Source: Volvariella volvacea V23 (Eukaryota > Basidiomycota > Agaricomycetes > Agaricales > Pluteaceae). From it: DNA of 64,000 nt. The notes under the pieces are model-generated. The model worked only from the letters and a program-made list of their open reading frames with translations. It did not search any database and was not told the DNA's origin. This document shows positions 9,140 through 18,893 of the stretch, piece after piece. A program made the position numbers and the translations under genes. Positions within the stretch are counted from its first letter, which is position 1. Each line of letters begins with the position of its first letter. The DNA lies in the NCBI GenBank assembly GCA_000349905.1, contig KB722744.1:792716-856715 (forward strand), given 5' to 3'.

Positions 9140-12100
9140 ATGCAATCTCCCGTCAAACCGGCCCAGCCCAGCTCCCAGCAAGACCTTTCGTCGCAACACA
9201 AGCGTCCCTCTGATTCCGATGACTACCGGATAATCGAGCAGCTCAAGCAGCAGATCAAGAACAGTCAGCACCCGTTTTTCCGTGCAATGCCTCAACCGGA
9301 TGCTCTTGCGAATCTTTTTCTCGGGCCCAATGCACGTCCTCAAGTACCCGCAACACGAACCAAGGACCAACTCTCCTCAGACTCGAGTCTCGGTGATCGA
9401 CAGCCGCCAACAGCTGTCCATAGTGTTCAGGGAAACGGTGTCGCCACTCCGCTGAGAGCCACCCACAGCCAAGTGTGTTCCCTCCGTGTTTTGCTGTTCG
9501 TTACGTGACCTTGGATACAGTCTTCAACGTCTCCAACCTATCGCGACGTCAAGGACTCTTTCCGGCCCCCCTCTTCTGTGGCTCGACCCACCAGCACGAA
9601 CGGCGCGATGGACAAGCCCTCGACAGAAGCTCCCACTGGTCCCGGCAACACCAATCCCCAGCGCCAATCTACATCTACCTACGAACGAAGGAACTCTATG
9701 CGCACCGACAGACCCCCCGATGCCCCCATCTCCATCAAATCTGAACCGGGCCGCAACGAACCCAGCCTCGGCGGAGACTCACGGACCTCTGGCAGCACTC
9801 CCCCCGACAAGCGGAGAAACTACGATACGGCTGATGACTATCCTCGTCCCCGGGATTCCGACTGGTCTCGTCGAGAAAATGCGCCAGCGTACAGTGACCG
9901 AAGACGAGAAGGCGACCGCTTGCCACCACCGACCCGTCCTGGCCCCCGTCGTGATTCCAGTCCAGATCGTGGTCCCTCTATGCCATCCAGAGATCAAGGC
10001 TTTGACCGTGGCCGGGAACGAGACCGCTTCAACGACGGAGACGCATGGGATAGACGCCCGGACTACCGCACCGACTATGCTCGTCCCCCACCCGAACAGC
10101 GACACTACGAGCCGGACTACAGCCGCAACCCGCTGCCGCCGCCAAGACAGTACACCAGCCGGGAGCCTCAAGATGTGCCGCCAAGAATGCGCCGCTACTC
10201 TAGATCTCGTTCGCCCGATGCGATGAAGGTAGATGAACGACCGCCCCCTCTGCAAGATAACCGGGCCAATCCGCCACTGCCACCGCCAGCATCGACGCCA
10301 ACTCAAGCACCCGCACGGCCTCTGATGGAAACACGTTCGCTCCCGGATGCGCGCCCGGCGTTTGAAGCTCGTGCTGTTCCCAGGACTTCGTCTCTCCCCG
10401 AAACCCAGCGCGGAAGGACACCGTCGATTGACGATGCTCGTCAAGCGCCAGACGACCGCTCGCGCGGGCCCGGCCCCGCATCGGCATCTGTATCTGCGTC
10501 TGCATCTTCATCTGCGCCGATGTCCAGGTCTGCCCCTGATCTGCCTTCGTCTTCTACCCGTCCTCCTCCCGAAGGCGCCACTTCCTCCTCCTCAACCACC
10601 ACAACCGCAGCTTCCACAACCACAACCACGCCCACACCCGCAGCCCCGGCCCGGCCCCCTCTCACACTCGAAGAGAGACTCAGCTCCCGCCCGTCCCTCC
10701 GGGACCGCATCGGCGAGGCCGTCGTCCATCCTCCCCATCCTCTGCCGAAGACGGAAGAGCCCTCCCCGCGCAGGACGGTGTCGCTCGAAGAGCGGCTTTC
10801 TGGTCCGGGGCCGGGGTCGGGGCCGAGTCCTGTTCAGGAGAGAGTGGACCGTGGTGCACCGGCTCCTGGTCCTGGTCCTGGTCCGAGTGTGTCTTTGGCT
10901 GGGGATAGTTACAGGCCTCGGGCTGATAGTTTGGGTGATCGTGATCGAGATAGGGAACGGGAACGGGAAAGAGAAAGGGAGAGAGAAAGAGACAGAGAGA
11001 GGGAGCGAGAAAGGGACAGGGAGCGAGACAGACCTCTCCGTCCTCTCCCTCTCGAAGACCGCTTGAGTGCTCGCCCGCCTCTTCAAGACGACCACAGACC
11101 CGTCTACGACGACCGCACCGGTCTTAACAGTGATCCTCGAAGCTACCGCGGTGTGTCGCCTGATGAAAGCCCGTATGGAGCGCGGAACTCGTATCCACCC
11201 CCTCCTCCCCCTCCGCCTGCAAGAGCGGGATCTGTGGTCCGGGACGATCCCCGTCCTGGACCTGGGTCTGTTGGGGGTGGGGGAGGGAGAGCGTATTCGC
11301 CGCCGCCGTATCGGCGCGGGGAGTACTCGAACCGCCGGGACTTGTCGCGCGAAAGAGTCGAGTTTCCGAGGGCGAACAATTATCGGCCTGCGGAGGAAGC
11401 TCGAGCTAGAGAACGCGAACGTGAGAGAGAACGAGAACGAGAAAGAGAACGAGAGCGTGAAAGGGAACGGGAACGGGAACGGGAGAGGGAGAGAGATCGC
11501 GACCGCGACAGAGATCGAGATCGAGACAGAGATAGGGATAGGGACAGGGACCACCGGGCGTACGACGACAGACGGAGCTCGGAGTACAACATGGACGTCG
11601 ACTCTGGGTACTCTGCCACCGCCACCGGCTCGGCCCCGCACATGCATGCACATGCGCCCACGAGGTACCCCGAGCGGGTGCGGGATTATAGGAACTTTAG
11701 CCCGCCGACGGCGGAGGACCTGGCGCGGGACAGGCTGAGGGTGCAGTACCCGCCTGGGTCGTCGCCGCCGCCGCCACACGCTCATCCGCACCATGCACAC
11801 CCGCATGCGCATGCGCATTTGCCCCCGCCGATGAGGCAGCCGTCGTTGCCGCCTCACCCGCCGACGGCGCATAGGATGTCGTCTATAGGCCCGGATCCGT
11901 ACGACAGGGACCGAGACCGAGATAGAGATAGAGAAAGAGAAAGAGACAGAGAGAGGGAGCGGGAGCGGGAGAGAGAGAGGAGCTACGGCCCTCCACCGCA
12001 CTCTGCGCGGGACTATGCGTACCCCTCGCCGTCGTCGTACAATGACCGGAGGCGCGGGTGGGATGGGTCGCCTGCGATGGAGGAGGAGTACTGGAAGACG

Positions 12101-13672
12101 ACGCGGTGGGAGAGGAGGAGCTCGATGTCGATGTCGATGGAACGGGAGAGGTATCCTTCGCCGCCGCCGCCGCCGATGCCGCACAGGTCGACTTGGGACG
12201 AGCGGGACCGTGTGCGCGAGAGGGAGAGGGAGAGGGAGTTTGACAGCAGAGGGAGGAGGAGCGAGTCGTACAGGCCTCCCTCGCCGCCTCCGCCTCTGCC
12301 TCCACACTCGCACCTGCACCACCCCCCGGCGAGGGGGTACGATGCGAGGGGGTATGATCATGCGGGCGCTGCTGCTCCTTCGAGGTCTTTGGGGTCGCGC
12401 TTGACGGACGGGTATCCCTCGCCGGCTGAGAGACGGTACGAGCCGCCACCACCGCACTCGTCATCGTCTGCGACATATGGGAATAGTAGGATTAGGCCGA
12501 GGAGTCCGAGTCCTGAGCCGGTGCGACGGGGTGCTGCGCCTTCTTCTGCGCCTCCTCCCACTTCTGCGACGTCCGTCTCTTCGTCGTCTCATCAACCTCC
12601 TCCCCCTCCTCCTGGGTCTGCTGCGTCGACCTTGACAACGGCTTCGGGTGCTTCGAGTGCTCTTCCTCCGCCTTCAAGTGCCAATTCGACCTCGACGGTG
12701 TTTAGCTCGACCTTGGCTTCAAGTTCTGCTGCGAACACAAGTGCAAGTACGGGTACGACGACTGAGACTACTTCTTCAAGTGCTACATCTGCTACTGCTA
12801 CCGCGAATGGAACGACGGGAACGGACGACGGTCGGCCGCCGAGCAAGAGACAGAGAGGGGATACGTACAATTCGGATTACTATTCTGCCAGCCGGGGGGT
12901 GTCGGCGGTGACGGTGACGGGCAATGCGAGTGGTGAACCGAACGCAACAGGCTCTGCTGCTGGTGCAAGCTCGATATCGATACCTGGTACGGGGAATATT
13001 AGTGGCGATGCGTCTGGGAAGGTGATCAGTGATGGTGTTTCTTCGAGTGTTCCAACGGCGGCGATGACGAAGACAGCGACAGCGACGACGGTTGCAGCAA
13101 CGTTGACGAATGGTACAAGTAGTGCTCCTCATCCTACCTCTGGTGCCACTGGTGCTGCCGTTCATAACTCTTCTTCTGGTGCAAGTTCTAATACCAACCC
13201 AGCTGCGAAGGCGTCGATCCCAGCTCCTCCCTCGTCTCTGCCCCCACCACCGTTATCCAGCAGTCAAAGCAATAGACCAGGGTCTGCACCAACAACTACG
13301 GCTACCGGTGGCGCAACTAACGCTCCAAGCAACACGACCATTTCACATTCCAACAACAGTGCTACCGACCAGGACAGAGAGAGACAGCAACTCTGGCCTC
13401 AGAGAGATCGCGAGCGCGATCGGATGCGCGAACGCGAGAGGGAAGATCTGAGGAACGGCAGGGAGAGATCGTATATGCCGTATGATCGACCGGCTGCGAG
13501 GTCCCCGCCGCCACCGTTAGGTCCTCCGCCGTCCTATGCTAGCCATGGGGGGAGGGGTGCGTATGGACCTGGACCTGGGGTTGGAGGTGGAGGCGGGATG
13601 AATAGATATAGACCTGATCCTAGAGACGATGGGAGGAGGTATATGCCCCCGCCTCCGCCTAGGACAAGTTGA
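9140..13672 (+). CDS. Large Arg/Glu/Asp-rich, low-complexity protein, 1494 aa
   Basis: Exon 1 (9140-9472) and exon 2 (9521-13672) join in phase through a 48-base intron. No catalytic domain is visible. The first exon has a short helical segment (DYRIIEQLKQQIKNSQHPFF) and is the most protein-like part. The rest is disordered, with several blocks of alternating RE, RD and RERD (about 10936-11040, 11401-11560, 11905-11985, 12205-12240), Pro runs, His-rich PHHAHPHAHAH segments and a Ser/Thr/Gly-rich stretch near 12530-13370. The C-terminus is RY/Gly/Pro-rich. RE/RD dipeptide proteins are typically nuclear and linked to pre-mRNA processing or nuclear speckles; that role is inferred from composition only. 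High GC and repeats create long false frames on the other strand. Its 3' part was duplicated at 16164-16660. Confidence 0.8.
10936..11985 (+). repeat. Arg-Glu / Arg-Asp codon repeats within the Arg-rich gene
   Basis: Three major tracts (10936-11040, 11401-11560, 11905-11985) consist of cgn/agr alternating with gar or gay codons, giving purine-rich gagaga-like DNA. Codon choice varies (cga, cgg, aga, agg), so the protein repeat is kept while the DNA has diverged. This argues for selection on composition rather than recent slippage alone. Confidence 0.8.
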
Positions 13673-14780
13673 TTGGTCTGTCGTTGATTTGATGTGAGTC
13701 TCGTCGTATCCGTGGGTTTGCTTTTGGTTCTGACGGAGGTTTAGGCATTGATATATACGTTTTTTGCTTTTCTGATCTTCGTAGCTGAACGAGATGATTT
13801 AGAAGGATGTGATCTTGGCGTTGGCGCTTTTTGGTATTTAAATACGTTGCTGGAGTTTATCGCGAGTGGGTCTCATCTTGTGTTCTCGACTTGCACCTTT
13901 TGTTCTCTTCTTTCTCTCATCTTTTCTATATTTTTTGCTCTTGGATTCTTGCATACCAACATTCCATCACTCTAGCGTTGTCGTTACGTATTGCACGCAT
14001 CACTACTGCTCTGTAAATGGCTGAGAGCTCTTGAAATACGAATGCGAATAATCAATCCAATCTGAACTTGTGTGAAGTCGAAAGCCCAAGTGTGTTATGT
14101 GTATTGTACAATATGTACTTGCATGTACGTACTGAAAGAGTTGACCTTGGTGTCGATCACGACACGGCAAAGCACAAATTCGAGCTTGTATCTAGTTCCT
14201 GCATTGACGGCTACTAAATGCTGAATATGCTGTTGAATGTGCTCGGTGCATCTACTGTATCTTGAAAGGTGTGGCCAGCATCAGCTGATCAGGCTATACC
14301 CTAATACTAATACTAGTGATACTAATGCCATCACTATTTCCATCACGCTATTTATCCCACAAAGCTGTGGGCATGCACACCCTCCTCTCTTATATGAGCA
14401 TATGTGCTTCATATTGATTGGGATACCTGGAGTAGCGAAACAGGACCATAGTGGAAGGTGGTAGATGCTGTTGTCTTCCAGGAGGTAACCTGTGCATGTC
14501 TATATCAAATTAGGCGAACAACTAGGTCTAGCCCTGATGAGTGTAACTGCTATTAAAACGTATTGACATCACTGAGATTACTTTAACCTGCAGGTATGGC
14601 CTGCATGGGAAGAGGCACGGGTGATATAAATACACTAATACTGGTTGTATGTGGAATAGGTGCCCACCAAATCCGATGATCCAGGGATAAGTACTAGTGT
14701 ATATAGCAGTGACGGAAAGGCGGGGTATTTTGCCCTACAAGCCTGGCTTCTTAATCCCGCCTTGAGCGCACGAACCTCGA
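13673..14780. other. 3' flank of the Arg-rich gene, intergenic
   Basis: No gene is visible. The stretch 13880-14700 aligns with 16700-17500 (for example the words around gatcaggcta and aggaggtaacctgtgca), showing that it belongs to the duplicated unit. Confidence 0.6.
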
Positions 14781-16091
14781 TCATTTGACCAAGCTAGGCA
14801 GTGGTTTCTTATCGGGCAGCTTGGCACCTGGACTCATTATTAGTTCTTTGGAATAGAACTTGGACCACAGGTTAGGGTCAGCAACATGGGGGTTTTGGAG
14901 TAGGAATCGGGGAAAGTCGAGGGGTGATGAAAGTGGTTTTTATTGGGCGGTCGTACTAGGCCCGGACACTGATGACAAAGAATGGTGAGATGTTGACCGG
15001 GACTGGGGTGAGATTTCTAGTGTCGTCAAAGTGTTGACGATACCAAAATGAAGGATTTGGATCCAGAAGTAAGTCATGATAACGTGAAAGGTCCTCATAC
15101 GTGTTTGAGGACTTTGTGTGATGTATTTTTCGATTCCATCAAATATCATGTTTTTATCTGTACGGTGACAGTAATAGTAAGTATGGTTGAGTTTAAGGAA
15201 GAAATTTGATTTACCTTTTGACGTCCATACTTCGTAAGGATAACATAGGCGATTCGGATGTGTGCATAGTGATCCCATGAAGGTAGTTGTAGGTTATGGA
15301 ATTGCGACAAGAATTCATCTGGTGAAGAGTCTGAATCCGAGAGTGTTACCCAATTCGATATTCTCTGCAATAGAGGGTCTGAAGAGCGTGGGTCATATAC
15401 TTGCGAGCCTGCACCACTTGGAGCGAGAACTGGGCCGGGGTTTTTGGAAGTCACACCCTGAAGGGCAACCGAGAGCCAGCCAAATGCCTCAGGAAGTCCA
15501 CTGGAGCCATACGGAGCAGTGCAGGATGTCTTAAAGACAAATAGAACATGGTTGGACATAGCCGTTGAGAATCTCATTTGGATTTCGTCGACCGAAATGG
15601 CGTTTGAACAATCTTGCTTATTCGCTAGACTTTTGGACGAGTCATTACAGTGCACGACAGGATAACCAGACTTACACCAATATCGGGAAAGGTGCTTGTG
15701 GTTTTCCAGCTTCGGCTTTTCGATCCATGGTCATTTTGACAATAATCTGCGCCTCTTCAAGGCTTTCAGGTAGGCGTTCGGGATCTGCACTATCAATCAT
15801 CCAAACGATTGCATCAGCAACGGTAGTGTACCACGCAATGATGCTACGCATATGGCTAGCACCACATTCCCCTATATCCAATCCATTAAAGGACAACACA
15901 GAAGTTGGGGTTTTCACTGTGATAGTTTCCACGTTGAAGCCAATGGTAGGAATGGTTCGCACAACTTGGCCTGTGGATAGCAGGTAAAGCAAAATAGTCT
16001 TGCCGGAAGTATCGAGTCCGAGTATGGTTATGGTATATCCCTTATCCTTCGGAAAGAATCGCTGTGTCAGTCGATGGATTATACTCTCCAT
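14781..16091 (-). pseudogene. Arf-like GTPase fused to a fungal C-terminal domain, copy A (broken)
   Basis: The ATG at 16091 opens an intact G domain: P-loop GLDTSGKT, switch I PTIGFNVE and, after a 46-base intron (15675-15630), the G4 motif ANKQD. A C-terminal region follows with QLPSWDHY and MTYFWIQ segments, as in an Arf-family fusion found in basidiomycetes. Three signs of decay are seen. Switch II reads GLDIGE where copy B keeps GWDIGG. The next exon pair (KYGRQK to KNMIFDG) does not stay in frame with canonical splice sites. A TAA at 14940-14942 cuts off the last 50 or so residues, although DFPRFLLQNPHVADPNLW and LPDKKPLPSLVK are still readable downstream to 14781. Its upstream promoter was replaced by Arg-rich gene sequence at 16163. 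A truncated GTPase could still be made. Confidence 0.65.
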
Positions 16092-16163
16092 GGGATGGGA
16101 TTAACGTTGGGGTTGGATGAATCAACCAAATAAGGGTGCTTCGGCTCCCGCCGATCAGATATC

Positions 16164-16660
16164 TCGCTGCCGCCGTCGCATAGGTCTACTGGGACAAGCG
16201 GGACTGTATGCACAAGAGTGATAGGGTATTTGACAGAGGGAGGAGAAGTAAATTGTATAGGCTTCCTCTCCATCTCTGCCTCTACATCCACATTCGCACT
16301 CACACCCTTTGGGACGGGGTGTGGGTGCTGCTCCTGCTCCGCCTACGTCTGCAACGTCGGTGTCTTCTTTTCCCTTCCCCTGAGTAGGCTGTTTCAGTCT
16401 TGACAACGGCTTTAGCTTCGAGTTCGGGTGCTTCGAACGCTCCTCCTTGGCCAAGTTCTGTCGCGAGTATAAGCACGAGTATAAGCATGGATGTAGGTAC
16501 GGCGACAGGAGCCGCGAATACTCTCATTAATACAGCTACTACTGCGAATGGAATCGAAACGACTAGGATAATAGCAACTGGAACGACGAAAACGGACGAT
16601 GGAAAGCTACTGAGTAAAATATAGAGAAGCAAGACGTACAACTCGGATTATTATTCTATT
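16164..16660 (+). pseudogene. Fragment of the Arg-rich gene, partial duplicate
   Basis: The stretch aligns with about 12150-12885 of the Arg-rich gene: the region coding RSTWDERDRV, the DSRGRRSES segment, the PPPLPPHSHLH segment, and the Ser/Thr-rich tail ending in DDGRPPSKRQ and the TYNSDYYS segment. The copy is frameshifted, carries stops and lacks several hundred bases. It is a relic of the duplicated unit and is not expected to be expressed. Confidence 0.75.
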
Positions 16661-17579
16661 GTGAGTAGATCTCGTCTTTTGGGTTTTTTGTTCTTAGCTT
16701 GGACTTTTGGACTTTCCGTTCTCTTCTTCCTCTGCTCTTGATTCTTTTGCTTTCAAATTCTGTCAATGTATTTGGGCTCTCGGAATATAGATGCTATTGA
16801 TTAATCCAGCTTGAACTCGAGTAAAGTCGAGAGTTCAAGTATACTATGACCGCAGTACTCGCATGCACATACCGAAAGAATTGATTCCTCCTCTTGGTGT
16901 TGATCTTGATACGGGAAAGCACAAACTTGGAATTGGCTTTCTCCGGATTTGGTGGTACACTACCTTACCAGATGCTGGACACACCGGCCAATACATTTGT
17001 GGCTTGAAAGGCGTAACGAATCTCAGGTGATCAGGCTACGGGACTCCCGATTCCAATACTAGTGGTAGCAGTGCCATCACATCGATTTCTGTCATGTCGA
17101 CTACGCCACAAAGGCTGTGTGCACTGCGCGCATCCTCTCCTCATATATGATCATGAGCATTTCTACCGACAATGACCCCTTAAGTAATGAGGCTGGACTA
17201 CAAAGGGAGGCCGTCGATGCTGTTAGAGGTACCATTTATGCTGTCCTTTTCCAGGAGGTAACCTGTGCACGTCTATACCAAATTACGCAAAGAGCTGAAT
17301 TTAGCCCTGATTCTTCGAGCTACTTAAACACTATTGGCATCACTACTTTAACCTGCAGGTATGATCTGCATGGGAAGAAGCACAGGAAATACAAATACAA
17401 TGGTACTAGTACATGGTCGTATGCGGAATTGGCCATGGGTACCTGCCAAATCCAACAATCCAGGGATAAGCATGCATAACAATGGTAGAAGCAATGACAA
17501 GGCGGGGCATTCTGCCCTCGGAAGTGGCACCATAACTTCTTTATCCCGCCACAAATGCACGAGCCTGGATTAAGTTGGT
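16661..17579. other. Duplicated 3' flank, intergenic
   Basis: This is the unit B counterpart of 13880-14760 and has no gene of its own. The aligned blocks are interrupted by small deletions and insertions. Confidence 0.6.
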
Positions 17580-18805
17580 TTACTTGACCAAGCTAGGCAA
17601 CGGTTTCTTATCGGGTAGGACCATTGCTTGCTTAGCACCTGGACTCATCATCAATTCTTTGGAGTAGAACACGGACCACAGGTTAGGGTCAGCGACATGG
17701 GGATTTTGGAGCAGGAATCGAGGAAAGTCGAGGGGCGTTGGAGGTGGTTTTTGATTGGATGCCGATGACGAAAAATGCTGAGATGTTGATTGTGGCGGAG
17801 ACGCGATACTTGGCGTTGTCATAGTACCAATGATGCCAAAGTGGATGATTTGAATCCAGAAGTAGGTCATGGTAACGTGAAATGTTTTCGTGCGCGTTTG
17901 AGGGCTTTGAGTGATGTATTTTTCGAGTCCTTCGAAGATCATATCTTTGCCATACTTCGTAAGGACGACATATGCAATCCGGATATGGGTGTAATGATCC
18001 CATGAAGGCAACTGTAGGTTATGGAATTGCGACAAGAATTCATCCGGGGAGGAGTCTGAATCCGAACGTACTACCCAATCAGATATTCTCTGCAATAGAG
18101 GATCCGAAGAGCGAGGGTTATTGATCTACGAGTCTGTATCAACCGGTACAGGTGCCGGATTGGGCTTTTTGGAAGCCGCAGCCTGAAGGGCAACCGAGAG
18201 CCAACCAAATGCCTCAGGAAGTCCACTGGAGTCGAATGGAGCAGTGAGGGCTGTCTTAAAGACAGAAAGAAGGTGTTTGGGCATGGCGTTCGAAAATCTC
18301 ATTCGTATTTCGTCAACTGAAATGACATTTGGACGATCTTGCTTGTTCGCCAGACTTTTGGACGGGTAAGTTCAATGCACAATATGATCATTGCACTTAC
18401 ACCAATATTGGCAAAAGTGCTGGTGGTTTTCCAGCTTCAGCTTTTCGATCCAGGGCCGTCTCAACGATAGCCCGCGCCTCTACAAGGCTCTCGGATAGGC
18501 GTTCACGATCCGTACTATCAACCATCCAGACAATCGCATCAGCAGCGGTAGTACACCACGCAACGATGGCTAGCATCACATCCTCCTATGTCCCATCCAG
18601 TGAAGGTCAACGTCGAAGTTGAAGTTTGTACTGTGACTGTCTCAACGTTAAAGCCAATTGTGGGAATAGCCTTCACGATTTGGCCTGTGGATAGGAGATA
18701 GAGTAACGTAGTCTTGCCGGAAGTATCAAGACCGAGTATGGTTATGGTATATCCCTTGTCCTTTAGAAAGAATCTCTGTGTTAGTCGGGGAATTATACTC
18801 GCCAT
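17580..18805 (-). pseudogene. Arf-like GTPase fusion, copy B (frameshifted)
   Basis: The ATG at 18805 opens a G domain with [17 protein letters not shown] and GWDIGGC. Just after that, an 11-base deletion relative to copy A (in the CGASHMRSIIAW region) shifts the frame and produces a stop. Further on, ANKQD, the SWDHY region and the C-terminal end to LPSLVK (stop at 17580) are preserved, but an in-frame TAG interrupts the linker near 18125. The intron that copy A shows after KYG is missing here. Unlike copy A, this copy keeps its upstream TATA-like sequence. It is judged a pseudogene, though its C-terminal half remains open for about 170 residues. Confidence 0.75.
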
Positions 18806-18880
18806 TGTGGGGGATGCCTTCAACGTTGGAGTTGAACAAATCAATCTAATCTAGGGTGCTTCGGGTTCTGCCGATCAGAT

Positions 18881-18893
18881 ATCATATATATAC
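18881..18893 (-). promoter_or_regulatory. TATA-like element of the Arf-like gene (unit B)
   Basis: The plus-strand word atcatatatatacc lies about 75 bases upstream of the copy B start at 18805 and directly follows gatcagatatc. The same gatcagatatc upstream of copy A is followed by foreign sequence, so only copy B kept this element. Confidence 0.4.

Larger units (their letters stand above)
12150..16163 (+). repeat. Tandem segmental duplication, unit A
   Basis: This unit holds the 3' third of the Arg-rich gene, its 3' flank and the Arf-like GTPase copy A. The next 2.7 kb (16164-18883) repeats the same order and orientation. The junction is sharp: upstream of GTPase A the sequence runs ...gatcagatatc and then continues directly into Arg-rich coding sequence at about 16164. 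Upstream of GTPase B the same gatcagatatc (18873-18883) runs on into a TATA-like sequence. Confidence 0.8.
16164..18883 (+). repeat. Tandem segmental duplication, unit B
   Basis: Second copy of the 12150-16163 unit, shortened by internal deletions. It contains the Arg-rich fragment, its 3' flank and GTPase copy B, in the same order and orientation as unit A. Confidence 0.8.

Noticed and set aside
10592..12457. 621-codon open frame on the minus strand opposite the Arg-rich gene
   Set aside because: It is an artefact of GC-rich, repeated RE/RD codons on the plus strand. Its protein is an unbroken run of Arg, Pro and Ser/Phe repeats with no start context or conservation signal.
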